From CANHVK01 sp044232905 (GTDB taxonomy: Bacteria; Bacteroidota; Bacteroidia; Flavobacteriales_D; Crocinitomicaceae), in NCBI GenBank assembly GCA_044232905.1, contig JBIIKZ010000002.1, forward strand, positions 1 through 64,000: a stretch of 64,000 bases of DNA, given 5' to 3'. Made by a program: the position numbers and the translations under genes. Of the stretch, positions 35,436 through 44,493 are shown one piece after another. The notes beneath the pieces are model-generated. The model did not search any database, was not told the DNA's origin, and was given only the letters and a program-made list of their open reading frames with translations. The stretch's first letter is position 1. Each line of letters begins with the position of its first letter.

Positions 35436-35455
35436 TTTTTCTACAACCTATTGTT
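35418..35455. terminator. Bidirectional hairpin between acs and gldH
   Basis: AACAATAGGTTGT (35418-35430) and ACAACCTATTGTT (35443-35455) form a perfect 13-bp stem with a 12-base loop. The acs stop is in the loop and the gldH stop is within the right arm. There is no long T-run on either side. A shared terminator for the convergent genes is the likely role. Confidence 0.68.
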
Positions 35456-35912
35456 TAACTTCTTCAATTTCTAGACCTAAATCGAGTACATTATACAACA
35501 CCTTTTTGGTGATTCCTTGTTCGAAAACAAAGGTATAAATTCCAGGTTTTGCAAGTTTTCGGTTACGAAATACTAAACGATTTTCCACGATAGATCCTGT
35601 TTTTTTTCCTAACCATCGCCCTTTTTCGTCGGTAATTTTGATTTCAAAAGGTTCTCTCGCATATGCTTTATCTGGCGATTTAGAATTTAAATACACCCAA
35701 ACATTATTGTAGGCATAATTTGTTGAATTTCTTAAGGTTAATACAAAATTATACGCTTTTGAAGTATCCTTAATTTCCACTTTAAACGATGGACTGTTTT
35801 TTCTAGCCCACGTATTATTTTTAAAAGAAAAAGACTGCTGAAAATAGGGTTGCTCTTGACATGCTGACAAAAATAACACACTTACTAAAGCAATAATTAT
35901 TCGATTACGCAT
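35448..35912 (-). CDS. gldH: Gliding motility lipoprotein GldH
   Basis: 154 residues. The lipobox is LFLSAC|QE. The mature part has the family pattern SFKNNTWARKNSPSFKVEI, NSTNYAYNNVWVYL and an ending VLYNVLDLGLEIE. GldH is needed for gliding in Flavobacterium and is associated with the type IX secretion machinery in many non-gliding relatives. The ATG at 35912 overlaps the ricT-like stop by 8 bases, so the pair is co-transcribed. This neighbour pair recurs in flavobacteria. Confidence 0.88.
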   Translation of the reverse strand: MRNRIIIALVSVLFLSACQEQPYFQQSFSFKNNTWARKNSPSFKVEIKDTSKAYNFVLTLRNSTNYAYNNVWVYLNSKSPDKAYAREPFEIKITDEKGRWLGKKTGSIVENRLVFRNRKLAKPGIYTFVFEQGITKKVLYNVLDLGLEIEEVKQ

Positions 35913-37227
35913 TTGATTCCGTTTTAGGACCTTGAGATACGTTTTCACCGTCTCTTCTAGGTGGTTTTCTACGTTTTTTCTTTTTAAAAGCAGGCTTATC
36001 ACCTTGTGGCGTTGTAGCTTGCTTATCTTGAACTAGTGGTGTAGTCGTTTCCACTTTATCTTCTGCCGGTTTTACTGCTTTTACTGGTGTTTGTTGTGCA
36101 TTTGGAGTTGGACGGTTTGGTTTTTTATTTTTCTTTTTATTGAAATTATTATCAAAACGATTCAAACTATCTTGACCAACCACATTATCATATGCAGGTT
36201 CTACGACAACGATTTCCACCTTCGCAAAATCTTTTAAGGATACCGGTTTTTCCTTACGCGCATTCATCTCCATAATTTCCTTTACACGTTCTGGTGTTAG
36301 CGCAACAAATTCGCCACCTTCTTGCGTAAAAAACATTAAACGTTTGAACACATCTGTTTTGACGTGAAAAGAAGTCCCTTTTTCTGTATATAATTTTGTT
36401 TCAGCAGCAGGAAAAGCCTTTAATGCATCTAAATAACTATCTAATTCATAGTTCAGACAGCATTTCAACTTACCGCATTGACCAGCTAATTTCTGTGGAT
36501 TTAACGATAATTGTTGGTAACGTGCAGCAGAAGTGGATACTGATCTAAAATCGGTTAACCATGTTGAGCAGCACAATTCACGTCCACAAGAACCGATACC
36601 ACCTAAACGCGATGCTTCTTGGCGTGAACCAATCTGACGCATTTCAACTCGAATCTTAAATTTTTCAGCCATGTCTTTGATTAACTGGCGAAAATCTACG
36701 CGATCATCTGAAGTGTAGTAAAAAGTAGCTTTCGTTAAATCTCCTTGGTATTCCACATCGGAAATTTTCATGTCTAGATTTAGATTTACAGCTAAGGTTC
36801 TAGATTGGTACATTACCTCTTTTTCTAACTCTCTAGACTGCATCCATTTCTGAACATCTTCTTGTGTAGCGATTCTATATATCGCAGGAGTTTCTAAATT
36901 TTTTGGATTAGAAACTTTCTTTTTGACTTGTATCCTGGCTAATTCACCAACAATAGATACTACCCCAACATCGTGTCCAGGACTTGCTTCTACCACAACT
37001 ACATCTCCTACTTGTAAGGAGAAGTTTTTACCGTTACGATAAAATGCTTTTCTACTATTTTTGAATCTTACTTCAACTATATCGTAGGCTTTTTGACCAA
37101 CTGGTAATTGCATATTTGCCAACCAATCAAAAACCCCTAATTTATTGCATCCTCCAGAACTACAGGTCCCATTATTTTGACAGCCTCCAGGTATTCCACC
37201 ACCCGTGCTACAATTGGAACATCCCAT
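35905..37227 (-). CDS. ricT: PSP1-domain protein, RicT-like
   Basis: 440 residues. The N terminus has a dense Cys cluster (CSNCSTGGGIPGGCQNNGTC and SSGGCNK), then the PSP1 core (VGDVVVVEASPGHDVGVVSI, IGSCGRELCCSTWLTDF and KCCLNYELDSY). A basic Lys/Pro-rich tail follows. In Bacillus, RicT (YaaT) joins a Fe-S cluster complex that affects RNA processing. The Cys groups here suggest a bound cluster. The C-terminal tail is longer than the family average. It overlaps gldH and carries its own -7 box. Confidence 0.85.
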   Translation of the reverse strand: MGCSNCSTGGGIPGGCQNNGTCSSGGCNKLGVFDWLANMQLPVGQKAYDIVEVRFKNSRKAFYRNGKNFSLQVGDVVVVEASPGHDVGVVSIVGELARIQVKKKVSNPKNLETPAIYRIATQEDVQKWMQSRELEKEVMYQSRTLAVNLNLDMKISDVEYQGDLTKATFYYTSDDRVDFRQLIKDMAEKFKIRVEMRQIGSRQEASRLGGIGSCGRELCCSTWLTDFRSVSTSAARYQQLSLNPQKLAGQCGKLKCCLNYELDSYLDALKAFPAAETKLYTEKGTSFHVKTDVFKRLMFFTQEGGEFVALTPERVKEIMEMNARKEKPVSLKDFAKVEIVVVEPAYDNVVGQDSLNRFDNNFNKKKNKKPNRPTPNAQQTPVKAVKPAEDKVETTTPLVQDKQATTPQGDKPAFKKKKRRKPPRRDGENVSQGPKTESNA

Positions 37228-37246
37228 ATTTTCTTTTTTTGAGTTA

Positions 37247-37254
37247 CAAATATA
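37247..37254 (-). promoter_or_regulatory. -7 box (TATATTTG) for ricT-gldH
   Basis: TATATTTG on the minus strand fits TAnnTTTG 19 bases before the ricT ATG. A TTTG lies about 26 bases upstream, slightly beyond normal spacing. Confidence 0.48.
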
Positions 37255-37291
37255 CGATTTATTTGGAAAAATTGTTTTGCCAAAAAGGACT

Positions 37292-38743
37292 TTACACTAT
37301 GTTGTTTTTACGTAATGGCTTTTCTAATTTCCAAGCCAACCCAACAAAGGCAAGAATAAAGAGGTTATGGACAATGAATTTCAACCAAGCGGTTTGGATA
37401 TCCATGGCATAACACAAAAAGAAAAAGAGCAAACTTAAAATCATGTAGAAGAAGAACTTACGTAAGTTATAATGGATCGGATAATACTTTTGACCCAAAT
37501 AATACGAAACAATCATCTGCGCTGCATATACTATTAAAGTAGCCCAGGCACAAGCCCAATACCCATAACGGGGTATAAAAATAACGTTCAATAAAACCGT
37601 TAAAGTAGCTCCGCCGATGGCAATATAAGCGCCAAATTTAGTCTGGCCTGAAAGTTTGTACCAAATACTTTGGTTGTAATAAATCCCAAGAAAAACATTA
37701 GCTAACAACAATATAGGAACTACTCCTAGCCCTTCCCAATAACTTTCATTTTGGATAAAATGCTTGAAGATATCAATATTTAAGGTCACCACTAAAAAGA
37801 CCAAACATACCGTCGCCACAAAATAATTCATCACTCGACTGTAAATTTTATCTTTTTCTTGATTTTTCATTTGGGAAAAAAAGAATGGTTCAGCAGCATA
37901 ACGATATGCTTGTAACAAAATAGAAACCAACATCGCTAATTTATAGACTGCACTGTAAATACCTACTTGTGCTTTTGCGTATTCGAGCGTTTGTCCTGAT
38001 TCAAACAGCAATCGTTTTAATAAAGCGCGATCTAAAGTCTCATTAATAATACCTGCAAATCCACCAAACACCAATGGTAAAGCGTATACCACCATTTCTT
38101 TCGCAAGTTCAGGATTAAATTTCAAGCGTAGGTTTAGAAAATGTTTGTATAATAGTAGTGGTTTAACCAAGGAAGAAACGAGGTTCGCTAGTAGAATGTA
38201 CAACACGCCTTGTTCGGGACGTGACTTATCAAAAATGAGTAACATTAAGACCAAATTCAACCCAATATTTACAAAAATGGACGCTAATTGGATTCCAACG
38301 AATTTTTTCGCTTGTTCTTCCGCCCTTAATTTTGCGAGTGGTAAGCTAGCAATTGCATCGATACAAACTACCGCTATTAAAAGTACAACGTATTCATTAT
38401 GACCTGGATACAATAAGAAATTCGCGATGTTTTGATTAAAAAACAAACTCACCAAAAAGAAGATAATATTGATTCCAATAACCGTCAAAAAGCTATTTTG
38501 GAACACCTCATTTTTATCTTCTTTTACTTGAATAAAACGGAAAAATGAAGTTTCCATCCCGAATGTTAACAAGACCACCAAAAATGCAACGTATGCATAT
38601 AATTCAGAAACGACACCATAATCGGAAGGATTGGCAAATGCACTGGTGTATAAGGGAACCAATAAATAATTTAGGAGTCGACCGACAATGCTGGACAAAC
38701 CGTAAATAGCAGATTGGGAAAGTAATTTCTTAAGTGGATTCAA
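37292..38743 (-). CDS. Polysaccharide/lipid flippase (MOP/MVF superfamily)
   Basis: A 483-residue inner-membrane protein with 12-14 helices. It begins MNPLKKLLSQSAIYGLSSIVGRLLNYLLVPLY, the signature of Wzx-like oligosaccharide flippases, with SFFRFIQVKEDKNEVFQNSF between the first helices. It would move a lipid-linked saccharide across the membrane. The substrate is unknown, and no glycan locus surrounds it. It begins 1 base after the crotonase stop, so hemJ-crotonase-flippase is a tight unit. Confidence 0.88.
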   Translation of the reverse strand: MNPLKKLLSQSAIYGLSSIVGRLLNYLLVPLYTSAFANPSDYGVVSELYAYVAFLVVLLTFGMETSFFRFIQVKEDKNEVFQNSFLTVIGINIIFFLVSLFFNQNIANFLLYPGHNEYVVLLIAVVCIDAIASLPLAKLRAEEQAKKFVGIQLASIFVNIGLNLVLMLLIFDKSRPEQGVLYILLANLVSSLVKPLLLYKHFLNLRLKFNPELAKEMVVYALPLVFGGFAGIINETLDRALLKRLLFESGQTLEYAKAQVGIYSAVYKLAMLVSILLQAYRYAAEPFFFSQMKNQEKDKIYSRVMNYFVATVCLVFLVVTLNIDIFKHFIQNESYWEGLGVVPILLLANVFLGIYYNQSIWYKLSGQTKFGAYIAIGGATLTVLLNVIFIPRYGYWACAWATLIVYAAQMIVSYYLGQKYYPIHYNLRKFFFYMILSLLFFFLCYAMDIQTAWLKFIVHNLFILAFVGLAWKLEKPLRKNNIV

Positions 38744-38744
38744 A

Positions 38745-39524
38745 CTAGTTAGTAAAGGTAGGTTTTCTTTTCTCTAAAAATGCAGTTGTTCCTTCTACGA
38801 AATCTTTCGTACCGAAACAATTACCAAATTCTTCAATTTCTGCAGCAAAACCATTCACATTGGATTTTGTACTTGCATTAACTGCACGAATAGCACTGGA
38901 AATCGCTATTGGCGAATTAGCTGCGATTTTAGTCGCAATTTTTTCAACCACAGATATTAACTCCTCTTGTGTACACACAGTATTTACCAAGCCCCAAGAA
39001 AATGCTTCTGCTGCTGTAATCATACCCGCAGTAAATATCATTTCGTTCGCTTTTCCTTTACCTACCAATTGTGCCAAACGTTGCGTACCACCATACCCTG
39101 GTATCACTCCTAAACTCACTTCTGGCAAACCTAATTTAGCATTTTCAGAAGCAACACGTATGTGCGAAGCCATTGCTAATTCCAGACCGCCACCTAGAGC
39201 AAAACCATTAACCGCAGCGATAATTGGTTTACGACTATTTTCAATTAGGTCGAACAATTTTTCTTGTCCTTCTTTTGCTAAATTTTTCCCTTCTTCTGGA
39301 GAAAAATCCGCAAACTCTTTTATGTCCGCACCTGCAACAAAGGCTTTTTCACCAGCACCTATTAATGCAACTACCCGAATGGTTGTATCGTTATTCGCTG
39401 CTGTAATTGCTTCGTGTAATTCTTGAATCGTTTGTTTATTTAAAGCGTTTAATTGCGCTGGACGATTTATTGTAATCCATTGAATCGATTCTTTTTGCGT
39501 AACTAGTAGATTTGTATATTCCAT
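38745..39524 (-). CDS. Enoyl-CoA hydratase/isomerase family protein
   Basis: A 259-residue crotonase. The oxyanion-hole strands are EKAFVAGADIKEF and NGFALGGGLELAMA. The catalytic Glu pair of true hydratases is visible in GGGLELA and LPEVSLGVIPGYGGTQRL. It probably hydrates enoyl-CoA in fatty-acid or amino-acid breakdown, but no other beta-oxidation genes are nearby. It has a 4-base gap to hemJ and 1 base to the flippase gene. Confidence 0.92.
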   Translation of the reverse strand: MEYTNLLVTQKESIQWITINRPAQLNALNKQTIQELHEAITAANNDTTIRVVALIGAGEKAFVAGADIKEFADFSPEEGKNLAKEGQEKLFDLIENSRKPIIAAVNGFALGGGLELAMASHIRVASENAKLGLPEVSLGVIPGYGGTQRLAQLVGKGKANEMIFTAGMITAAEAFSWGLVNTVCTQEELISVVEKIATKIAANSPIAISSAIRAVNASTKSNVNGFAAEIEEFGNCFGTKDFVEGTTAFLEKRKPTFTN

Positions 39525-39528
39525 AATT

Positions 39529-40071
39529 CTAAAATTTATTTTTTTGACGAAAATGTTTATAAATTTTTACGGCAATCATGAGTAAAATTCCAACTAAAAA
39601 GAACCCAACGGTGCCTTTTACCCAATCCAGCGTTGTTTGTAATTCAACTAAAAATACAATTGCAACTAAAAACAACGTTGCTAATTCATTCCATAATCTA
39701 AGTTGTGTAGAAGTCCAGCGAATTTCATCCCTTTTGAGTTGATTCATTTTACGGTGACAAATTAAATGATAGACAAGTAACAAAACAACGAATGTTAGTT
39801 TGATGTGCATCCAAGGTAAAGTGAGTAAATACGGATTTTTCAACAACATCCAAACGCCAAACACGACCGTTAATACCATTGCAGGAGTTGTAATTATAAA
39901 CCACAATTTTTTCTGCATGATTTTATATTGATCCCCTAGAATCTTTGCTTCTAGCTCTGGCATATATTTGGTCTCTGTATGGTAAATAAATAAACGTACC
40001 ATGTAAAACAAACCAGCGAACCAGCTTACAACAAAAATGATATGCAGTGCTTTGATAGCGTTATAATCCAT
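39529..40071 (-). CDS. hemJ: Protoporphyrinogen IX oxidase, HemJ type
   Basis: A 180-residue membrane protein with four to five helices. It opens with MDYNAIKALHIIFVVSWFAG, containing the conserved His and Trp of the HemJ/UPF0093 family, and has MHIKLTFVVLLLVYHLICH in the middle. It oxidises protoporphyrinogen IX to protoporphyrin IX in haem synthesis and replaces HemG or HemY. Other haem genes are not in the window. The upstream gap holds an AGTGACGAG repeat patch. Confidence 0.9.
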   Translation of the reverse strand: MDYNAIKALHIIFVVSWFAGLFYMVRLFIYHTETKYMPELEAKILGDQYKIMQKKLWFIITTPAMVLTVVFGVWMLLKNPYLLTLPWMHIKLTFVVLLLVYHLICHRKMNQLKRDEIRWTSTQLRLWNELATLFLVAIVFLVELQTTLDWVKGTVGFFLVGILLMIAVKIYKHFRQKNKF

Positions 40072-40075
40072 AAAT

Positions 40076-40107
40076 GAGTGACGAGTTAAGCGTGACGAGT
40101 GACGAAT
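40076..40107. repeat. AGTGACGAG repeat patch upstream of hemJ
   Basis: GAGTGACGAGTTAAG, CGTGACGAG and TGACGAATGGG follow each other in the 39-base gap between the hemJ start and the stop of the upstream lipoprotein gene. Same family as 24077-24124. Confidence 0.85.
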
Positions 40108-40110
40108 GGG

Positions 40111-40644
40111 CTATACTTTCAAACCTTTTACAATACGATCTTTTCTTCTAGTTTTTTGTAATTTTTTAATTGAAACAAGCAAACACGCATTGGCTGAACT
40201 CGAAGTCGCATAATATATTTCGTTTCCATAAGATACTTCCGCACCTTTATCGTAATCCCATTTAGCAACAAAATAATAACGATCATTGGATTGTCCTTCT
40301 CGAATACCGAATTTGATAATACGACCAGAGCCTAACTCAAAACGTACATTGATATCTCCGTTTGCATCATAACTTTCAAAAATACATTTTGTCAGAGTTG
40401 GAATAATGATACGGTTTTCTTCTTTACTTTTTGAAGTAACCAAAGTACCATCGTCTGTTTTAGATTTTCCTCCATTGGTAACAATCCGCTCTAATACAAT
40501 AGCGGAAGAAGTATAAAACTGTACTTTTTTCATTGCATCTGGCGTTGTAAGTCCATATTCTTTTTTGATTTCTGCTGAAAATGGTTGGCGAATCGCGCAA
40601 CTCATTGCAAGAAAAAATAGAGATAGATAAACTAAAAATTTCAT
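40111..40644 (-). CDS. Lipoprotein of unknown function
   Basis: 177 residues. The signal ends FLAMSC|AI (lipobox). The mature part starts RQPFSAEIKKEYGLT and has a beta-rich pattern with charged turns (KSKEENRIIIPTLTKCIFESYDANGDINVRFELGSGR). A basic tail KLQKTRRKDRIVKGLKV ends it. No named family is recognised, though similar Bacteroidota lipoproteins are likely. A -7 box sits about 22 bases before the ATG, so it has its own promoter. No function is proposed. Confidence 0.65.
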   Translation of the reverse strand: MKFLVYLSLFFLAMSCAIRQPFSAEIKKEYGLTTPDAMKKVQFYTSSAIVLERIVTNGGKSKTDDGTLVTSKSKEENRIIIPTLTKCIFESYDANGDINVRFELGSGRIIKFGIREGQSNDRYYFVAKWDYDKGAEVSYGNEIYYATSSSANACLLVSIKKLQKTRRKDRIVKGLKV

Positions 40645-40665
40645 AGGAATTATTTTGCGTTACTA

Positions 40666-40673
40666 CAAATGTA
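40666..40673 (-). promoter_or_regulatory. -7 box (TACATTTG) for the unknown lipoprotein gene
   Basis: TACATTTG on the minus strand with TTG 15 bases further upstream (40689-40691), closer than the usual spacing. It is divergent from the box at 40727-40734. Confidence 0.42.
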
Positions 40674-40726
40674 TAAAATCTATGTAATCAACGGGAAGTA
40701 ATAAAAAAAAGAAAGCATGAATTATG

Positions 40727-40734
40727 TATTTTTG
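40727..40734 (+). promoter_or_regulatory. -7 box (TATTTTTG) for the MBL hydrolase gene
   Basis: TATTTTTG on the plus strand, 14 bases before the ATG at 40749. No -33 TTTG is seen upstream, so support is moderate. Confidence 0.45.
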
Positions 40735-40748
40735 TCAAAAAAAATAAG

Positions 40749-41396
40749 ATGGCGCTTCATATCGAAAAATTTACGTTCAACCCATTTCAAGAAAATTCCT
40801 ATGTGGTTTCTGCACCGGATAAATCAGCGGTGATAATCGATCCAGGATGTGTAACTTCTTCTGAAAAACAAGCCCTTTCCGCTTATATTTCTGCAAACAA
40901 CTTGGAAGTAAAAGCTTTATTAAGTACGCATTGTCATATAGATCACGTACTCGGAAATGCCTATGTATTAAGAACCTACTCAGTAGAGTATTACATGCAT
41001 ACATTAGATTTACCCGTGTTGGCTGCTGCTGAGCGTTCTGCGGAAGTATATGGAATCGAAGGATTTGAACCTTCCCCTCAACCAAATCAATTCTTAGAAG
41101 ATAAACAGATTTTAAAATTTGGAGAAATTACGTTGGAAGTAATCTTTGGTCCTGGACATGCACCTGGACACGTTGCATTCTATTCCCCTGCAGACGCATT
41201 AGTAATCTCAGGTGATATCTTGTTCCAAGGTAGCTTTGGTCGCGTTGATCTTCCTGGTGGAGATATCGAAATATTAAAGAAAACAATCAAAGAACGCTTT
41301 TTCACCTTACCAGAAGAAACAATCATTTATTGTGGTCATGGTCCAAATACAAGCATTGGAAAAGAAAAAATATCCAACTATATTTTACAGTTTTAA
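40749..41396 (+). CDS. Metallo-beta-lactamase-fold hydrolase (glyoxalase II-like)
   Basis: 215 residues with the di-metal motif STHCHIDH (His61, His63, Asp65, His66), then GPGHAPGHVAFY, SGDILFQGSFGRVDLPGG and CGHGPNTSIGKE. The last two are typical of the YcbL/glyoxalase II-like group that hydrolyses thioesters or related bonds. The exact substrate is uncertain. The downstream TPR lipoprotein begins 9 bases later. Confidence 0.9.
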   Translation: MALHIEKFTFNPFQENSYVVSAPDKSAVIIDPGCVTSSEKQALSAYISANNLEVKALLSTHCHIDHVLGNAYVLRTYSVEYYMHTLDLPVLAAAERSAEVYGIEGFEPSPQPNQFLEDKQILKFGEITLEVIFGPGHAPGHVAFYSPADALVISGDILFQGSFGRVDLPGGDIEILKKTIKERFFTLPEETIIYCGHGPNTSIGKEKISNYILQF

Positions 41397-41405
41397 TACC
41401 CTATT

Positions 41406-42413
41406 ATGTGTAAATTTATTTTAATCAGCACACTATTATTAAGCAACTTACTACTAATTAGTTGCGGAGGTAAACCAGCGAACAAACATACGACAATTTC
41501 CAAAAAAGAAAACTTAGATAGTTTACTTAAATTGGACCCTAATAATGTGGATTTATTAGTTAAACGCGGAAATAAATACTTAGCTACCTATAAATTTTAC
41601 GATGCTTTAACCGATGGCGCTAAAGCCTTTCGTTTGGACTCTAGCAACTTAGAAGCCCGTTTTTTGTATGCCAATGCATTGAATAATCGTGCAGAACGTA
41701 CACAAGTGGATATTGAAAATGCCAAACAACATTTCATTTACCTCATCCAACGTCAACCTGGAAATAAAAAAATCTATGTGAGTTTAGCATCTTCCTATAC
41801 GCAACAAGGGGATTTTGAGAAATCCTTTCAATACATCAACGAAGCATTGCGCATCGATAAAAAATACCGAGATGCATATATACTTAAAGGAACAAATTAT
41901 TTAAGTCTCGGAAACCGTAAATTAGCTAAATCCTCCTATGAGACTGCAATACAACAAGATACCAAGTTTTTTGAGGGATACTTATATTTAGGGTATTTGT
42001 ATTCCGAAGATAACGACCCATTGGCAGTAGAATATTTCCGTACCGCAGCAACCTTGCGACCAACATCCACCGATGCATTATATGGCGTCGCTTATAACCT
42101 ACAAATACATGGGAAACTAGAGGAAGCACTAAAGGCATATCGTGAATTATTGCAGGTAGACCAAAAGTTCTATTTGGCATTATTTAATGAAGGATACATC
42201 AAACAATTCGAACAAAATCAACTAGATAGTGCGATTTATTATTATACAAGTGCGATTGAACTACAACCTAAATTTGTTAAAGGTTGGCATAATTTAGGTT
42301 TGTGTTACGCATCTTTAGGAAGAAAGCCGGAGGCTTTAAATGCCTTTGCAATTGCTTTAAAACATAACCCTAAATTTGAAATTTCACGTATTGAAGCCAA
42401 TAAATTAAAATGA
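41406..42413 (+). CDS. TPR-repeat lipoprotein
   Basis: 335 residues. The lipobox is LLLISC|GG. About eight tetratricopeptide hairpins follow, for example YVSLASSYTQQGDFEKSFQY and GWHNLGLCYASLGRKPEALN. It is probably an envelope scaffold. Its last codons overlap the next ATG (ATGA), so a membrane protein is translated with it. The promoter is shared with the MBL hydrolase. Confidence 0.86.
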   Translation: MCKFILISTLLLSNLLLISCGGKPANKHTTISKKENLDSLLKLDPNNVDLLVKRGNKYLATYKFYDALTDGAKAFRLDSSNLEARFLYANALNNRAERTQVDIENAKQHFIYLIQRQPGNKKIYVSLASSYTQQGDFEKSFQYINEALRIDKKYRDAYILKGTNYLSLGNRKLAKSSYETAIQQDTKFFEGYLYLGYLYSEDNDPLAVEYFRTAATLRPTSTDALYGVAYNLQIHGKLEEALKAYRELLQVDQKFYLALFNEGYIKQFEQNQLDSAIYYYTSAIELQPKFVKGWHNLGLCYASLGRKPEALNAFAIALKHNPKFEISRIEANKLK

Positions 42414-42991
42414 ATCGGCAATCTAAAATAACACAACTTATTGGAGATCTAGCAATTCCCTTAATTGGTTATTATTTCTGGGGATGGAATATGTTATTTA
42501 TCTTATTTTTCTACATTTTGGATGTAGGAGTTTCTTCCGCTTTTACGTTTGTGAAGACGAAATCTATCAACAAGTTTCAGCAAACCAACTATTATCCTTG
42601 GAAACACATTTTACTGATATTACTTGGCTATTTTCTAACGTTTTATTTAGTCTATTTTTTGATTCTAAACATTAGTCCTAAAGTCACTATTTCCAAAGAA
42701 ATTCTTCGATTTCTTCTGGTTAAAGACATGGGATTACCACAAATGGTTCTGTTGCTACCGCTGCTTATTGTTGGAGGTTATATACAATACAAAATTTCAT
42801 TTTTAGTCACGCGCGCTTTTGAAACCACCAAAATTGATTCCTTGTGGCATGAGCATGTAAAAGTGTTTTTATTGATCGTTGGCGTTATCGCCTTGTTATT
42901 AGGATTGTCGATTTGGATCGTATTTCCAACATCGGTGTATGTCTGGGGAATGGTGTTAGGAATTTCGGGGTATCGGTACTATGTGAGATAA
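42410..42991 (+). CDS. Membrane protein, four to six helices (unknown, DUF6498-like)
   Basis: 193 residues, strongly hydrophobic. It starts MNRQSKITQLIGDLAIPLIGYYFWGW, and has helices near 12-40, 68-88, 112-132, 148-170 and 175-190. The opening 'IGYYFWGWNMLFILFFYILD' resembles DUF6498 membrane proteins, which have no known function. It overlaps the TPR lipoprotein gene by four bases and may act with it. The 3' end abuts an AGTGACGA repeat. Confidence 0.6.
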   Translation: MNRQSKITQLIGDLAIPLIGYYFWGWNMLFILFFYILDVGVSSAFTFVKTKSINKFQQTNYYPWKHILLILLGYFLTFYLVYFLILNISPKVTISKEILRFLLVKDMGLPQMVLLLPLLIVGGYIQYKISFLVTRAFETTKIDSLWHEHVKVFLLIVGVIALLLGLSIWIVFPTSVYVWGMVLGISGYRYYVR

Positions 42992-43010
42992 GAGTGACGA
43001 AGTGACAAGT
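42991..43010. repeat. AGTGACGA repeat copy
   Basis: AGAGTGACGAAGTGACAAGT directly after the stop codon, in the 41-base gap between convergent genes. A short, diverged member of the 24077 family. Confidence 0.7.
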
Positions 43011-43032
43011 AATAGAAGATTGGACAGTATAA

Positions 43033-43890
43033 TTAACCCTTCTTAACCCTCAGCAAATTCCCATAAAACAACTCTTTTCCAAGTTTTGTTTTTCCCCACA
43101 ATTCATTTGCTTCAATGTTTCGCTTGTCGAAAAACTTAGTTGTTTCACGAACCACATCTTGTAAGGTAATTTTTGGTGAATAGGTGTTTAAAATCAATGT
43201 TCCGTTATCAGAAAGTAATTGGTAAGCTGTTTCCAATAAGGCTGGTAATTTTTGTTCCAAGATCCACTTTTCTCCTTTTGCGCCAAATCCAAAAGCTGGA
43301 GGATCCATCAATATAACATCGTATTTTTTTCCGCGTTTAACTTCTTTTTGTGCAAAGGTTAAGGCATCTTCATGCATCCAACGAATATCGGAAAGTTGGT
43401 TGAGTTCCATGTTCTCCTTCGCCCAATTAATTAATTGCTTTACGGAATCTACATGCGTCACAGCTGCACCAGTATTTCGTGCAACCACCGAAGCTATGCC
43501 AGTATATGCAAAAAGGTTTAAAAAGGCCTTAGAAGGATCTAAATTGGCGGATAAAAAATCCCAATTGACCACTTGTTCTGGAAAAATACCGACGTGTTTA
43601 AAGGAAGTAAGTTCTAATTTGAACTGCAAGTCTTTGTATGAAATGTTCCAACTATCCTTTTCAAGCGTATTTCTTCGCTTCCATAAACCTTTGGTAGTAG
43701 ATTTTTCAATGAATGCGCAATCGGCTTTTTTCTCCCATTCTACAAAAGTGGTATCCGATTTGAAATATGCTTGTAATTCAGGTCGAATAGTGGTTACCGA
43801 ACCAAAACGCTCCAATTTCTTTCCACCACCAGCATCTAGTAATTCATAGGAATCCCACGTTTGGGTGAAAAGTTTGGTGGCTATAGACAC
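43033..43890 (-). CDS. Class I SAM-dependent methyltransferase (RlmI/RlmK-like)
   Basis: A 285-residue Rossmann methyltransferase. The SAM motif is FLNLFAYTGIASVVA, with the acidic ribose-binding residue in THVDS and the catalytic MDPPAFGFG. The NPPY-like DPPAF motif with an N-terminal beta-rich extension points to the RlmI/PF10672 group, which methylates RNA. The precise target is not certain. It is the last gene of porZ-recO-ridA-TPR-methyltransferase, with a 3-base gap. Confidence 0.85.
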   Translation of the reverse strand: MSIATKLFTQTWDSYELLDAGGGKKLERFGSVTTIRPELQAYFKSDTTFVEWEKKADCAFIEKSTTKGLWKRRNTLEKDSWNISYKDLQFKLELTSFKHVGIFPEQVVNWDFLSANLDPSKAFLNLFAYTGIASVVARNTGAAVTHVDSVKQLINWAKENMELNQLSDIRWMHEDALTFAQKEVKRGKKYDVILMDPPAFGFGAKGEKWILEQKLPALLETAYQLLSDNGTLILNTYSPKITLQDVVRETTKFFDKRNIEANELWGKTKLGKELFYGNLLRVKKG

Positions 43891-43893
43891 AGT

Positions 43894-44481
43894 TTATTTC
43901 TTAGCACGTGGCATTTTCTGACGACCTTTAGTCATCTGAGCCATACGCATTTGATTTTTAGAAGGAACGGCAGAAGAAAGTTGCCCTTTCATCATCGTAA
44001 TTTGCTCTTTCAAAATTCCATTCTCATCCATTTTCTTTGCTTCATTCAACAAAGTTACCGCTTCTTGTTTTCTTCCTGTTTGCGCACAAATACCGGATAA
44101 ATGTAAACGAGCAACCGCATTGTCTTGTTTGGTTCTCAATCCCATTTGAATGGCTTGACGCAACATTTGTTCTGTTTTTGCAAAGCCTAATTCTTGTGTA
44201 CCTAACATCGCTTTTAAATACAATACATAGGCATGTTGTTTTTTTGGTAATAAATCTGGACGTGAAATTTTGATTAAATACGCATGTGCTTTTTCATGGT
44301 TCCCTACACGCATTTGGTTTAATGCTAAAATCATGTATTGATTTCGGAAGAACGATAAAATAATTAATGCTGAAACAAAAACCATAACGATTCCCCATCC
44401 CCAGTGACCTGTAGCGAATGAATACACCAATAAAAACAGAGAGAAAGCTGATAAAATACAGCGAATTACAAAACCTAACAT
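43894..44481 (-). CDS. Membrane-anchored TPR-like protein
   Basis: 195 residues. Two membrane helices at the N terminus (about 4-22 and 28-43) lead to a cytosolic part with two or three TPR-like hairpins (NQMRVGNHEKAHAYLIKIS, LHLSGICAQTGRKQEAVTLL). A basic tail rich in Arg/Lys/Met (KNQMRMAQMTKGRQKMPRAKK) follows. No specific family is recognised. It sits in the porZ-recO operon. Confidence 0.72.
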   Translation of the reverse strand: MLGFVIRCILSAFSLFLLVYSFATGHWGWGIVMVFVSALIILSFFRNQYMILALNQMRVGNHEKAHAYLIKISRPDLLPKKQHAYVLYLKAMLGTQELGFAKTEQMLRQAIQMGLRTKQDNAVARLHLSGICAQTGRKQEAVTLLNEAKKMDENGILKEQITMMKGQLSSAVPSKNQMRMAQMTKGRQKMPRAKK

Positions 44482-44493
44482 AAAAATATAGAA

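Noticed and set aside
38860..39426. ORF antisense to the crotonase gene
   Set aside because: A shadow frame created by the conserved crotonase codons.
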